Shown: positions 32,866 through 40,465 of the stretch, piece by piece | Position numbering within the stretch: the stretch's first letter is position 1 | Layout of the letters: each line of letters begins with the position of its first letter | DNA from: Selenomonadaceae bacterium | GTDB taxonomy: Bacteria; Bacillota; Negativicutes; Selenomonadales; Selenomonadaceae | DNA: 45,771 bases | NCBI GenBank assembly: GCA_029338835.1 | Contig: JAQYBD010000100.1 | Location: 1 to 45,771, forward strand | Direction of reading: 5' to 3' | Notes under the pieces: generated by a model | Seen by the model: the letters and a program-made list of their open reading frames with translations, nothing else | Databases searched by the model: none | Told to the model about the DNA's origin: nothing | Position numbers and translations under genes: made by a program

Positions 32866-34962
32866 TCATTTTCTCTTCCTGCGCGCAAAGACATGTGCTT
32901 CCGGACGCAGGATACGGCAGCTGTTCAGCACCACGGCCAAGGTAGCTGTATTGTGGATCACAGCAGCCCAGAGCGGATTGATGCGGCCCAATGCACCCAA
33001 GAGCATCGCCGCACTGTTGACCATGATGGTAGCCATGAAGTTCTGATGGACCAGATCCATCGTGCGGCGTCCCAGCTGCAGCGCCTCCATGAGTCGGGCG
33101 GGGTCTTCTGAGTGAATGGTCACTGCCGAAGATTCCGCCGCTATATCGGTCTGCCGCCCGCCCAGCGATACGCCGACATCGGCAAAGGCCAGTGCCGGTG
33201 CATCATTGATGCCATCGCCGACCATCATGACCGTGCCGTGCTGTTTGAGCTTATTGACATACTCCGACTTATCTTCCGGCAGGATTTCCGCATAATACGA
33301 GTCGATATCCATGCTGCGCGCCACTTCCTGTGCCACTGCTTTGCTGTCGCCCGTCAGCATGACAATCTCATCAATGCCATACCGTCGCATCTGATTGAGC
33401 GTTTTCTTCATCTTCGGACGGATAGGATCTTCGATGCCGATGACGCCGATAAGCTGCTGATCTCTTGCTACATAGAGAAGGTTCTTGCTCGTGAGGCCGG
33501 CATCCAGCGATTCCGGATCCGCAATGCCGTTCTCTGCAAGGAATTTTTTGCTCCCAACCCGGACCTTGCCGCCCTTATAGCCTTCAAAATCCGGTACATC
33601 AGCCAGCATACCACGAGCCACCAGGGTCTTTGCTGTCTTGTGATGCGGCGTTACCCATTCCTTCTCTTTGACATATTTCTGGATGGCCACGGCCAACGGA
33701 TGAACGGAATGGAGTTCAGCCGAAGCTGCCAGGAGTACGGTCTCTTTCTCCGTAACGCCCTGTGCCGTCTTGACAAAGGAAATCTGGGGGACACCCACAG
33801 TCAACGTGCCTGTCTTATCGAGGACAACCGTATCCGTTTCAGCCAGTGCCTCGATGTAATTCCCGCCCTTGACGAGGATCCCTCGTTTGGCAGCCGCACC
33901 GATTGCCGCAGAAATGGCCGTTGCCGTCGAGAGCTTGAGACCGCAGGAAAAGTCAATGAACAAAAGATTCAAGACGCGCTGCCAATCACGCGTAGCTCCA
34001 TAGACAATAGCTGCGCCAAGGAAGGAAACAGGAACCAGGAAATTGGCCATCTGGTCTGCAAAATTCTGCACGGGAGCCTTGCGCGTCTGCGCTTCTTCCA
34101 CCAGATGGACGATATGTGCCAGGCTGGTATCTTTACCAACCTTCTCGACAGAAATGACAAGTTCACCAGCCTCAACCACAGAACCTGCATAAACAGGCGA
34201 TCCTTTGTGCTTCATGGCAGGATTCGATTCACCTGTGATGGACGCCTGATTGATGGCAGCATCGCCGGACAGGACGTGACCGTCGATGACGATCTTCTCA
34301 CCAGTATGTGCCGCAATGATGTCCCCTGCCTTGACTTTCTCCACAGGAACCTTGCGTTCTGTCTCACCTTCTACCAGCCAGACATACCGCTGATCAAGAG
34401 AGAGCAGGCCGGAAATATGGCTGCGGGCACGTTCCGCCGCATAACTCGTCAGCATCTCTGCACCATTGGAAATCGCCAGCAGCGTCAGGCTCGATTCCGG
34501 TTTGCCCGCCAGGACCGAGGCAATCACAGCCGTAGCCGTCAACGTATCGGCATTGGGCTGATGGTCTTTGAGCATCCCCTGCACGCCATTCTGGATGAAC
34601 TTGCGGGCAATCCCCAAGACCAGGAGGCTCCTTACCACTTTGAGGCTCAGGAAGAGCTGTGGCTGCGTGCGGCGCAGGATCTCCATGCCAGCAAAGCTCG
34701 CGAGGGAAAAAAGTGCATCGCGACGATATTCCGCCAAACGATCTGCCGGTTTGATGGATGCCTCTTTCGCACGCTGTACAGCCTCAATGGCCAGGCACTG
34801 GATCTCGCGGATGGGCAGGCGCCCCTGGTACCAGATCTGTATCCGTTTCTCCGCTATGGTCACAGCCTTGACCATCCGATAACAACGTATCATTGCAGCC
34901 AGCCTGGCTCGTTCTTCACGCGGCAGAGCAACCTGCAGATGCAAATAACAACTACCGTACAT
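32866..34962 (-). CDS. P1B-type metal-transporting ATPase with atypical FSC motif
   Basis: A 698-residue membrane pump. TGES (243-246), the phosphorylation site DKTGT (382-386), HP (421-422), MLTGDS (about 536) and GDGINDAPAL (582-591) are intact, so it should be active. The HP dipeptide and overall layout place it among heavy-metal (P1B) pumps. The metal-binding membrane motif, normally CPC, SPC or similar, reads FSC (338-340) followed by GLKLSTATAI: the proline is replaced by serine. Residues 5-45 look like a degenerate HMA_2-type domain with no CxxC. The C-terminal helices carry HQN, VNS and NTATLAVVLNS. I start at the ATG at 34962, overlapping the upstream stop (TAATG); an upstream GTG at 35001 is possible. 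The metal is unknown. It is last in a four-gene cluster. Confidence 0.88.
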   Translation of the reverse strand: MYGSCYLHLQVALPREERARLAAMIRCYRMVKAVTIAEKRIQIWYQGRLPIREIQCLAIEAVQRAKEASIKPADRLAEYRRDALFSLASFAGMEILRRTQPQLFLSLKVVRSLLVLGIARKFIQNGVQGMLKDHQPNADTLTATAVIASVLAGKPESSLTLLAISNGAEMLTSYAAERARSHISGLLSLDQRYVWLVEGETERKVPVEKVKAGDIIAAHTGEKIVIDGHVLSGDAAINQASITGESNPAMKHKGSPVYAGSVVEAGELVISVEKVGKDTSLAHIVHLVEEAQTRKAPVQNFADQMANFLVPVSFLGAAIVYGATRDWQRVLNLLFIDFSCGLKLSTATAISAAIGAAAKRGILVKGGNYIEALAETDTVVLDKTGTLTVGVPQISFVKTAQGVTEKETVLLAASAELHSVHPLAVAIQKYVKEKEWVTPHHKTAKTLVARGMLADVPDFEGYKGGKVRVGSKKFLAENGIADPESLDAGLTSKNLLYVARDQQLIGVIGIEDPIRPKMKKTLNQMRRYGIDEIVMLTGDSKAVAQEVARSMDIDSYYAEILPEDKSEYVNKLKQHGTVMMVGDGINDAPALAFADVGVSLGGRQTDIAAESSAVTIHSEDPARLMEALQLGRRTMDLVHQNFMATIMVNSAAMLLGALGRINPLWAAVIHNTATLAVVLNSCRILRPEAHVFARRKRK

Positions 34963-35585
34963 TATACTGTTCGCCATCCTCTCATGAGTGACAAGGCCCA
35001 CCAGAGCATCTGCGCACCGGACGGGGATGTCTGTGTCAGGATCATCTTGCGCAAGCCGCGCAGGCCAAACATCAGTGAAGCCAGCGAACTCATGTCAAAC
35101 ATGCCGCCGGTACTTTGCTTGATCCAGGAAGAAAATGCCCGCGCAGACCCGCGGATGCTGCGCGTGATGCTGCCAGCATGCGATTCATCTGGCTGTCCTT
35201 CTTCTCCAGGCGTCCTGGAAGATCCAGAAAAGATATGCTCTCGCAGCCAGGCAGCCAGTCCTTCGATCTTCAGTGCATCTGCTTCTGCAAAACAAAGCAG
35301 GATGCTGCCGCTCAATGCATTGACTTCGATGCTCTTGACAAAATCCAGGCGGGAAAGATTCTTCTCCAGGCTTTCCGCCAATTCCCTGGAAATGCAGGCA
35401 GCCCGATACCGGCGGCGCCCCGGCAGGGAAGAAACCAGCACCAGCCCGTATTCTGCCGGACGCACAACGCGAGGGCGCAGGCGGGACGGCTGGATGCTCG
35501 CAGCAGGAGTCCGCCCACCGCTGAATATTTGGCGGATCCCCTTGCCGATTGCAGCTCCCATCATAAAACCAGATACATATGACAT
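34962..35585 (-). CDS. HMA_2-like domain protein upstream of the P-type ATPase
   Basis: A 207-residue protein. Its N-terminus (SGFMMGAAIGKGIRQIF) is Gly-rich and hydrophobic. Residues about 45-120 resemble an HMA_2 ferredoxin-like domain: VSSLPGRRRYRAACI, a helix with LEKNLSRLDFVKSIEVN, and SGSILLCFAEAD, but it lacks the Cys pair of canonical heavy-metal domains. The rest has an acidic/Ser-rich linker and a C-terminal helix with GLRGLRKMI. Such proteins accompany P1B pumps as separate N-terminal or regulatory parts in several Firmicutes. Its stop overlaps the pump's start codon, so the two are translationally coupled and probably act together; that is inference. Confidence 0.72.
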   Translation of the reverse strand: MSYVSGFMMGAAIGKGIRQIFSGGRTPAASIQPSRLRPRVVRPAEYGLVLVSSLPGRRRYRAACISRELAESLEKNLSRLDFVKSIEVNALSGSILLCFAEADALKIEGLAAWLREHIFSGSSRTPGEEGQPDESHAGSITRSIRGSARAFSSWIKQSTGGMFDMSSLASLMFGLRGLRKMILTQTSPSGAQMLWWALSLMRGWRTV

Positions 35586-35588
35586 AAT

Positions 35589-35888
35589 TTACCTCCTCCG
35601 CACATGCGTCATGATATATTCTTCGACCTTGCGTAAATCACGGTTCGCTCGCAGGATTTCCGGCGTATAATGGATGAGGATAGAGCCGGTTACGGTATTC
35701 GTCTTTACGTCCTCAATTTCCTGGAATGCCCGCAATTGCTGCTGTACCTGCTGCTCCAGTCCAGGATTGCCGATGAGCTTTTTGCTGTAGAGCCGCACAC
35801 GGCCTGGCAAATAGGATGAGATATCGACGGAACGGATGAACAGGTCCAGCGTATTCGTAGGGATCTGCAGATTTCCCATGAAATTCAA
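35589..35888 (-). CDS. Small HMA_2-like domain protein
   Basis: A 99-residue soluble protein, essentially one ferredoxin-like domain: SSYLPGRVRLYSKKL (strand 1 and loop, about residue 24), a helix LEQQVQQQLRAFQEIEDVK, then NTVTGSILIHYTPEIL (strands 2-3). The pattern LPGRVRLY plus TGSILI-Y is that of HMA_2 domains and is shared with the 207-residue neighbour; no metal-binding CxxC is present. It starts at 35888 after a site in AGGGAGGAAT. It lies three bases upstream of the 207-residue gene in the same operon. Probable regulatory or docking partner of the ATPase. Confidence 0.72.
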   Translation of the reverse strand: MNFMGNLQIPTNTLDLFIRSVDISSYLPGRVRLYSKKLIGNPGLEQQVQQQLRAFQEIEDVKTNTVTGSILIHYTPEILRANRDLRKVEEYIMTHVRRR

Positions 35889-35927
35889 AGTAGGATTCCT
35901 CCCTCCAAATCAGATGTACGTACAGAA

Positions 35928-35953
35928 AGAGACTGCCATGCGCGGCAGTCTCT
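35928..35953 (-). terminator. Hairpin downstream of the small membrane protein gene
   Basis: A perfect 10-bp stem (35928-35937 with 35944-35953) with a short T-rich stretch on the minus strand. It may partly terminate the transcript before the HMA_2/ATPase genes. Confidence 0.6.
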
Positions 35954-35974
35954 CCTTTGTTTCAACGGAAACAA

Positions 35975-36190
35975 TCAGTTCTTCTTGGCTTCCTGAGCGG
36001 CAATCAGGTCTTCCAGTTCCTCCTTCTGACGCTGAAGCTCAGCGAGAGGGATCTCACCGGCCGGAGCAGCAGGCTGAAGCGCTGCCATCTGCTGTTCGCG
36101 TTCCTGCATGAAACGATAGCCGAAAATGCCGGCTACAGCACCAACTGCGAGACCAATCCAAAAATCTGTCTTCTGGAACATCTCATCCAT
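35975..36190 (-). CDS. Small membrane-anchored coiled-coil protein
   Basis: A 71-residue protein with one membrane helix (about residues 11-27, WIGLAVGAVAGIFGYRF), then a charged tail with a predicted coiled coil (about 45-70, EIPLAELQRQKEELEDLIAA). The N-terminus is cytoplasmic by charge. No family is recognised with confidence. It has a GGAGGATG site upstream of its ATG. It lies at the head of the HMA_2/P-type ATPase cluster, though a hairpin follows it, so the link is tentative. Confidence 0.7.
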   Translation of the reverse strand: MDEMFQKTDFWIGLAVGAVAGIFGYRFMQEREQQMAALQPAAPAGEIPLAELQRQKEELEDLIAAQEAKKN

Positions 36191-36318
36191 CCTCCTTCAT
36201 GAATCCTGGAATTCTATAATAAGCATGAATGCCCATTACCTGTCTTGATTGGAGACTGCACTCTTCATTTCCACCTCATGATATCACGACTGGTTATCAT
36301 TGTCAAATAGAATGCGAT

Positions 36319-36354
36319 AAAAAACCTGGCAGGATAAGGTCTGACAGGTTTTTT
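36319..36354 (-). terminator. Terminator of the ilvBN operon
   Basis: A perfect 10-bp stem (36319-36328 with 36345-36354) with a six-base T tract on the minus strand lies 23 bases after the ilvN stop at 36378. Confidence 0.88.
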
Positions 36355-36377
36355 CATGCGTTCATCCCAGCGCTGAT

Positions 36378-36878
36378 TTACATATCTTTAACGGGAACAG
36401 GACCACGGGAAATCGCCATCGCCCCCGTGCGGGCAATCTCGATGATGCCATATTCTTTCATGACCTCACAGAGCGCATCGATCTTATCCTGGGCACCCGT
36501 GAGCTCAATGACCACGTCTTCCGGCGTGACATCCACGATATTGGCACGAAAGATATTGACAACGTTGATGATATCCGCACGATTGGCTTTGGTGGCTGCG
36601 ACCTTGATGAGTACGAGTTCCCGCTCAATGGAATCCACTTCACTGAGATTGACGATCTTGATGACGTCAATGAGTTTGCTGAGCTGATTGATGACCTGAT
36701 CCAGCTCGTTCTCGGATTCTACGGATACGGCAATATTGATGCGCGTGACATCCGGTTCTTCCGTATAACCGGCCGAAATGCTTTCAATGTTGAACGCTCT
36801 GCGGCTGATGAGGCCCGATACGTGCGTCAGCACACCAGGCTTGTTGTCCACCAAGACCGCCAGAAGATACTTTTTCAT
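36378..36878 (-). CDS. ilvN: Acetolactate synthase small (regulatory) subunit
   Basis: A 166-residue regulatory subunit that stimulates IlvB and confers valine inhibition. The N-terminal ACT domain is clear (residues 1-80: YLLAVLVDNKPGVLTHVSGL, RRAFNIESISAGYTEEPDVT, INQLSKLIDVIKIVNL), followed by the C-terminal ALS_ss_C domain (RELVLIKVAATKANRADIIN and FRANIVDVTPEDVVIELTG). The length is typical of IlvN/IlvH. It follows ilvB by 44 bases in the same operon with its own AAGAGGAG site. Confidence 0.96.
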   Translation of the reverse strand: MKKYLLAVLVDNKPGVLTHVSGLISRRAFNIESISAGYTEEPDVTRINIAVSVESENELDQVINQLSKLIDVIKIVNLSEVDSIERELVLIKVAATKANRADIINVVNIFRANIVDVTPEDVVIELTGAQDKIDALCEVMKEYGIIEIARTGAMAISRGPVPVKDM

Positions 36879-36922
36879 GATAACAAACTCCTCTTCTTCT
36901 CTCGCAACGATCCTCTTGGGGA

Positions 36923-38614
36923 TCAGAGCGTACCAAGCACCATCTGATCGAGACGCTTGCCGCCCGGCACCATCGGCAGGACATCCTCCTCCTCAGGAAT
37001 CAGCACATCGACGAGTACAGGGCCAGGCTGGGCCAGGATTTCCGGCAGGCGCGTCGTGAGTTCCTGCTTCTTCGTCAAGCGATACCCTTTTACGCCCATG
37101 GCTTCTGCCAGTTTTACAAGATCTGTCTTGCCCTTGAGTTCCGACTGGGAGTAATGGTGGTTGTAGAAAAGGCGCTGCCACTGGCCGACCATACCGAGGA
37201 TGCAGTTATGGACGACCACAACCTTGACATCGATATCATTATCGGCAATGGTCGAGAATTCCTGGCAATTCATCATGATGCTGCCATCCCCCGTGAAGAG
37301 GACTACGCGGCTTTCGGGGCAGCCGATCTTGGCACCCATGGCAGCCGGCAGGCCATAACCCATTGTTCCCTGGCCGCCAGAAGTAAGGAAATGGCGTGGC
37401 TTGTACGTCTTGAAGAATTGGGCAGCCCACATCTGATGCTGACCGACATCCGTAACGGCAATCGTATCTTTATCCGACAATTGGCTGATCTTGGCAATGA
37501 GCGCGCCTGGCTTGATGAGGTCGCCCTCCTCCTGATAGCCAAAGGGATGTTCTTTCGTCATCGCTGCCGCATGTTCCAGCCAGGGAGCGAAACGAGCGGG
37601 AAAATCGTCGTCAGCCGCTTCCAGTTTCTGGCGCAGGAGCGGCAGGGACCAGCTGAGGTCGCCGAGGACGCTGATATCAGCCGGGACATTTTTATTGACT
37701 TCTGCTGGATCGATCTCAAAATGAACGATTTTCGCATGCGGCGCAAACTCCGTTACTTTGCCTGTCACGCGGTCGCTGAAGCGCATGCCGATGCAAAGCA
37801 GGAGATCGCATTGCTGGATGGCCATATTTGCCGCATACGAGCCATGCATGCCGGCAAATTCCAAATAGCCCTCCATGTCCGCAGGGATTGTTCCCAGCCC
37901 CAGCAGCGTAGATGTGGACGGGATTCCCAGACGCTTGATGATTGCGCGAAGTTCCTCCGCAGTATTCGAGATCGTAACCCCGCCGCCAGTGAATACCAGT
38001 GGCTTCCTGGCTTTGCGAAGCGCTTCTATGACACGGTCGATATCGGCTTCCTGACCGATATTCTCACCTTTATACCCGCGCAGGCTGACCGTCTCCGGAT
38101 ATTCATAGTCAAATCTTGCGTCAAAGACATCTTTGGCCACATCAATGACCACAGGCCCCGGACGACCGGTCCTGGCAATGTAAAAAGCCTCCTTGATGAC
38201 GCGCGGCAAATCGTGTACATCCTTGACCAGGTAATTATGCTTGGTGATCGGTGTCGTGATGCCGCAGATATCCGCTTCTTGGAACGAATCTTTGCCGATA
38301 TACGGATTGGCCACCTGTCCCGTGATGCAGACGAGCGGCACCGAATCCGTGCAGGCCGTAGCGATTCCCGTGATCAAATTCGTGGCACCAGGGCCAGAGG
38401 TCGCAAATACCACGCCCACCTTGCCGGTTGCCCGTGCGTAACCATCTGCCGCATGAACAGCACCCTGTTCATGGCGCGTCAGCGTATGCGGGAAATTCAT
38501 CTTATAGACAGCATCGTACAGCGTGAGCACCGCACCTCCGGGATATCCGAAGACCATGTCCACGCCCTCTTTTTTCAGGCTCGTAAGGACGGCCTGAGCA
38601 CCATTCATCTTCAA
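36923..38614 (-). CDS. ilvB: Acetolactate synthase large (catalytic) subunit
   Basis: A 563-residue TPP- and FAD-dependent enzyme joining two pyruvates, or pyruvate and 2-oxobutyrate, in branched-chain amino acid synthesis. The catalytic Glu is E49 (TRHEQGAVHAADGYAR), and GDGSIMMNCQEFSTIADNDI with the later NCILGMVGQWQ is the TPP/Mg motif. GSYAANMAIQQCDLLLCIGMRFSDR is typical of the FAD-binding middle domain. I prefer a TTG start at 38614, seven bases after AAGGGGG, giving MKMNGAQAVL; the ATG at 38608 is the alternative, with wider spacing. It has its own promoter; no T-box or attenuator leader fits in the 75 bases upstream, so regulation is likely at the promoter. Confidence 0.96.
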   Translation of the reverse strand: MKMNGAQAVLTSLKKEGVDMVFGYPGGAVLTLYDAVYKMNFPHTLTRHEQGAVHAADGYARATGKVGVVFATSGPGATNLITGIATACTDSVPLVCITGQVANPYIGKDSFQEADICGITTPITKHNYLVKDVHDLPRVIKEAFYIARTGRPGPVVIDVAKDVFDARFDYEYPETVSLRGYKGENIGQEADIDRVIEALRKARKPLVFTGGGVTISNTAEELRAIIKRLGIPSTSTLLGLGTIPADMEGYLEFAGMHGSYAANMAIQQCDLLLCIGMRFSDRVTGKVTEFAPHAKIVHFEIDPAEVNKNVPADISVLGDLSWSLPLLRQKLEAADDDFPARFAPWLEHAAAMTKEHPFGYQEEGDLIKPGALIAKISQLSDKDTIAVTDVGQHQMWAAQFFKTYKPRHFLTSGGQGTMGYGLPAAMGAKIGCPESRVVLFTGDGSIMMNCQEFSTIADNDIDVKVVVVHNCILGMVGQWQRLFYNHHYSQSELKGKTDLVKLAEAMGVKGYRLTKKQELTTRLPEILAQPGPVLVDVLIPEEEDVLPMVPGGKRLDQMVLGTL

Positions 38615-38663
38615 TCGAATGCCCCCTTGTACCTTCTGAACAAAGCTCGCGTTAGATTCCTCT

Positions 38664-38693
38664 ATTATACATCGATTGTATACAAATTTACAA
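38664..38693 (-). promoter_or_regulatory. Sigma-A promoter of ilvBN with a palindrome in the spacer
   Basis: On the minus strand TTGTAA (complement of 38688-38693) and a perfect TATAAT (complement of 38664-38669) are 18 bases apart. The perfect palindrome TTGTATACAA (38677-38686) lies inside the spacer and could be an operator. Confidence 0.65.
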
Positions 38694-38708
38694 CCACTAG
38701 ATACAATT

Positions 38709-39383
38709 TTATTTCCCATAGTCGCTTGCAAAAACAAGTACGTCAACGGAAGAAGCACCTGCCGCCATCAAGACCTCTGCACATGCCGTTGCCGTCGTTC
38801 CCGTGGTCAGGATATCGTCGAGCAGCAGGATATGGCGTCCTGCAATCGCTGCCCCCGGTGCAGCTGAGAAAGCGTGTTGTACCACGTGTCGCCGCTCGCC
38901 TGGTGTCAAGCGGTAAAGCGGCTGCGTTACCGCCTGCCGCTGCAGCAGCCGTTCAAGCGGAAGTTGCCGCACAGAGAGCGCCCTGGCAAAAATGGCCTCC
39001 ACCTGATTAAAGCCGCGTTCTCTTTCCCGTGCTGCATGCAGAGGAACAGGAACAGCCACGTCAAGATCTGCTGGCAGGAGAAACAGATGGTTTTCCCGCA
39101 CATGACGAAGATACGTATCGATATACGGCAGGATACTTTTTTTCCGCCGATATTTGAGATCATGAACCAGGCTACGCAAGCCGCCGCGATATCCGCCCAA
39201 AGCCCACGCGAAGCGTATCCGTCTCTGCCCCGCTGCAGGAAGCAGCAGACGATGAGGTCCGCCGCCCCGCTGCAGGCAGGAAGGACACCACGAACCCCGT
39301 TCTTCTACATAGGCATGGCAAAGCGGGCAATGCGGCGGAAACAAGAAATCAAGCAGCGAGTTCCATAAAGATAATTGAATCAT
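38709..39383 (-). CDS. comF: ComF family phosphoribosyltransferase-like protein
   Basis: A 224-residue protein of the ComF/GntX type. An N-terminal zinc-binding Cys cluster (CPLCHAYVEERGSWCPSC, about residues 18-35) precedes a type I phosphoribosyltransferase fold with the PRPP-binding loop ILLLDDILTTGTTATAC (about 180-196) and RERGFNQVEAIFARAL (about 115). ComF takes part in DNA uptake in competent bacteria, and a ComF protein has been linked to single-strand handling; in species without competence genes its role is unknown. No com genes adjoin here. It ends close to the ilvB promoter and follows the YqeB-like gene by 44 bases. Confidence 0.9.
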   Translation of the reverse strand: MIQLSLWNSLLDFLFPPHCPLCHAYVEERGSWCPSCLQRGGGPHRLLLPAAGQRRIRFAWALGGYRGGLRSLVHDLKYRRKKSILPYIDTYLRHVRENHLFLLPADLDVAVPVPLHAARERERGFNQVEAIFARALSVRQLPLERLLQRQAVTQPLYRLTPGERRHVVQHAFSAAPGAAIAGRHILLLDDILTTGTTATACAEVLMAAGASSVDVLVFASDYGK

Positions 39384-39427
39384 GCCGTTCCTTTCCAGAC
39401 CACTGCAACATCACGGCAAGACCGTAC

Positions 39428-40267
39428 TCAATGATTGAAGAAACGATGTTTCGGCTTCTTGCTCTGCCAAGCCATGACGGCCTCCAGTACAGATCCACCG
39501 ATGCAGCGGGCTTTGTCCGATATCGTATAGCATTCCTCCTGCCCCATGGTCGGATGGATATCAGCCAATTTCTGCCCCTCGGCCACTTTCACGCCATCAT
39601 AGATGATGCCGCGCAGCACGCCATCAATGGTTGCCTTGATCTCAACCGTCTTGCCATCCTTCATGTGCAGATGTGCCAGAGTTTCCCCTTTCTTGACCAC
39701 CAGTGATATCGTCCGCAGTACCTCGATACGGCCATCGGCCGGTGAAAAGACCAGGTGGTCGAGATTCGGTGACGTATCCACCGTACCATTGCCGTGATCG
39801 AGATCCTTGGATGAATAACCTTCGTAGATCAGGCGTCCGAGATTATGGCCGCGGCCTGTCTCGACCACCACGTCAACATCACGCCCGGCACAGAATCCCG
39901 GTCCCAGCGCAATGGTGTGCGTTGCCATATCCTTGTTCGTCCCTGTAGACTGATGATTCAAGATGGCATCGACCAGCACATCCGGATTCAGCTCGGACAC
40001 GCATTTCGCTTCCGGGTCGGCCATCATGATGACCTCTCCTTTCTTGAGGCGCTTGGTCGCCTCCTCAAGCGTTTTCACCCGGTAACAGGTTACGCGTTCC
40101 ACTTCAGCTTCACCACGGTACATGGCATCAGAAAATGCGACTCTGCGGCGCGTAGCAGTCGGTTTTTTTTGCTCGAGTACCAGCACACGAAACCCAGCAC
40201 GATGCAGGCAGTGGATGATACCACTGGCAATCTCACCGCCGCCGCGCACGACAATCAAATGTTTCAT
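39428..40267 (-). CDS. yqeB: Selenium-dependent molybdenum hydroxylase maturation protein, YqeB/EF2563 type
   Basis: A 279-residue protein. The N-terminal half has a dinucleotide-binding-like start (VRGGGEIASGIIHCLHRAGF, residues 7-26) and EKKPTATRRRVAFSDAM-like sequence typical of EF2563; the middle (NHQSTGTNKDMATHTIALGPGF) and C-terminal segments (VEIKATIDGVLRGIIYDG and a biotinyl-like EGQKLADI) also match. Members of the family occur with selenium-dependent molybdenum hydroxylases such as xanthine dehydrogenase or purine hydroxylase and are thought to help insert selenium into the cofactor. Here no hydroxylase gene is adjacent, so it would serve enzymes encoded elsewhere. The ATG at 40267 has an AAAGAAGGG site about 11 bases upstream. 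Confidence 0.85.
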   Translation of the reverse strand: MKHLIVVRGGGEIASGIIHCLHRAGFRVLVLEQKKPTATRRRVAFSDAMYRGEAEVERVTCYRVKTLEEATKRLKKGEVIMMADPEAKCVSELNPDVLVDAILNHQSTGTNKDMATHTIALGPGFCAGRDVDVVVETGRGHNLGRLIYEGYSSKDLDHGNGTVDTSPNLDHLVFSPADGRIEVLRTISLVVKKGETLAHLHMKDGKTVEIKATIDGVLRGIIYDGVKVAEGQKLADIHPTMGQEECYTISDKARCIGGSVLEAVMAWQSKKPKHRFFNH

Positions 40268-40430
40268 AGGACAGGCCCTTCTTTCCCTTTTGTATTATCT
40301 TCATTATACTACAAAATCCGATAGGAACCCCTATTTTTCCAAGAACAATCAAAATGAAGCAGTGTATCGGAGCAAAAAACGCAGACTTAACGACAGCAAG
40401 CAAAATTCCTCATAAATTATATCAGAAGTA
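40268..40430. other. Leader and promoter region between yqeB and the ncRNA
   Basis: This AT-rich stretch carries the 5' flank of the yqeB-like gene (a TATAAT-like -10 on the minus strand near 40310) and nothing else I can identify before the ncRNA promoter. Confidence 0.4.
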
Positions 40431-40459
40431 TTGAAATTATCTGATAGCAATGTTATAAT
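40431..40459 (+). promoter_or_regulatory. Near-consensus promoter of the 600-nt RNA
   Basis: TTGAAA (40431-40436) and a perfect TATAAT (40454-40459) are separated by exactly 17 bases on the plus strand, one of the strongest promoters in the window. Transcription should begin near 40466. No ribosome binding site plus open frame follows. Confidence 0.88.
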
Positions 40460-40465
40460 ATAGAT

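Noticed and set aside
33112..35670. Very long open frame (852 codons) on the plus strand
   Set aside because: It runs antisense to the P-type ATPase and HMA_2 genes, whose minus-strand motifs are unmistakable. The plus product has no recognisable domain; the open frame follows from codon bias of the real genes.
38615..38708. T-box or attenuator leader upstream of ilvB
   Set aside because: The promoter lies only about 50 bases before the start codon, leaving no space for such a leader.
37154..39010. Long plus-strand open frame (618 codons) opposite ilvB
   Set aside because: Antisense shadow of ilvB and ComF genes with no motifs of its own.
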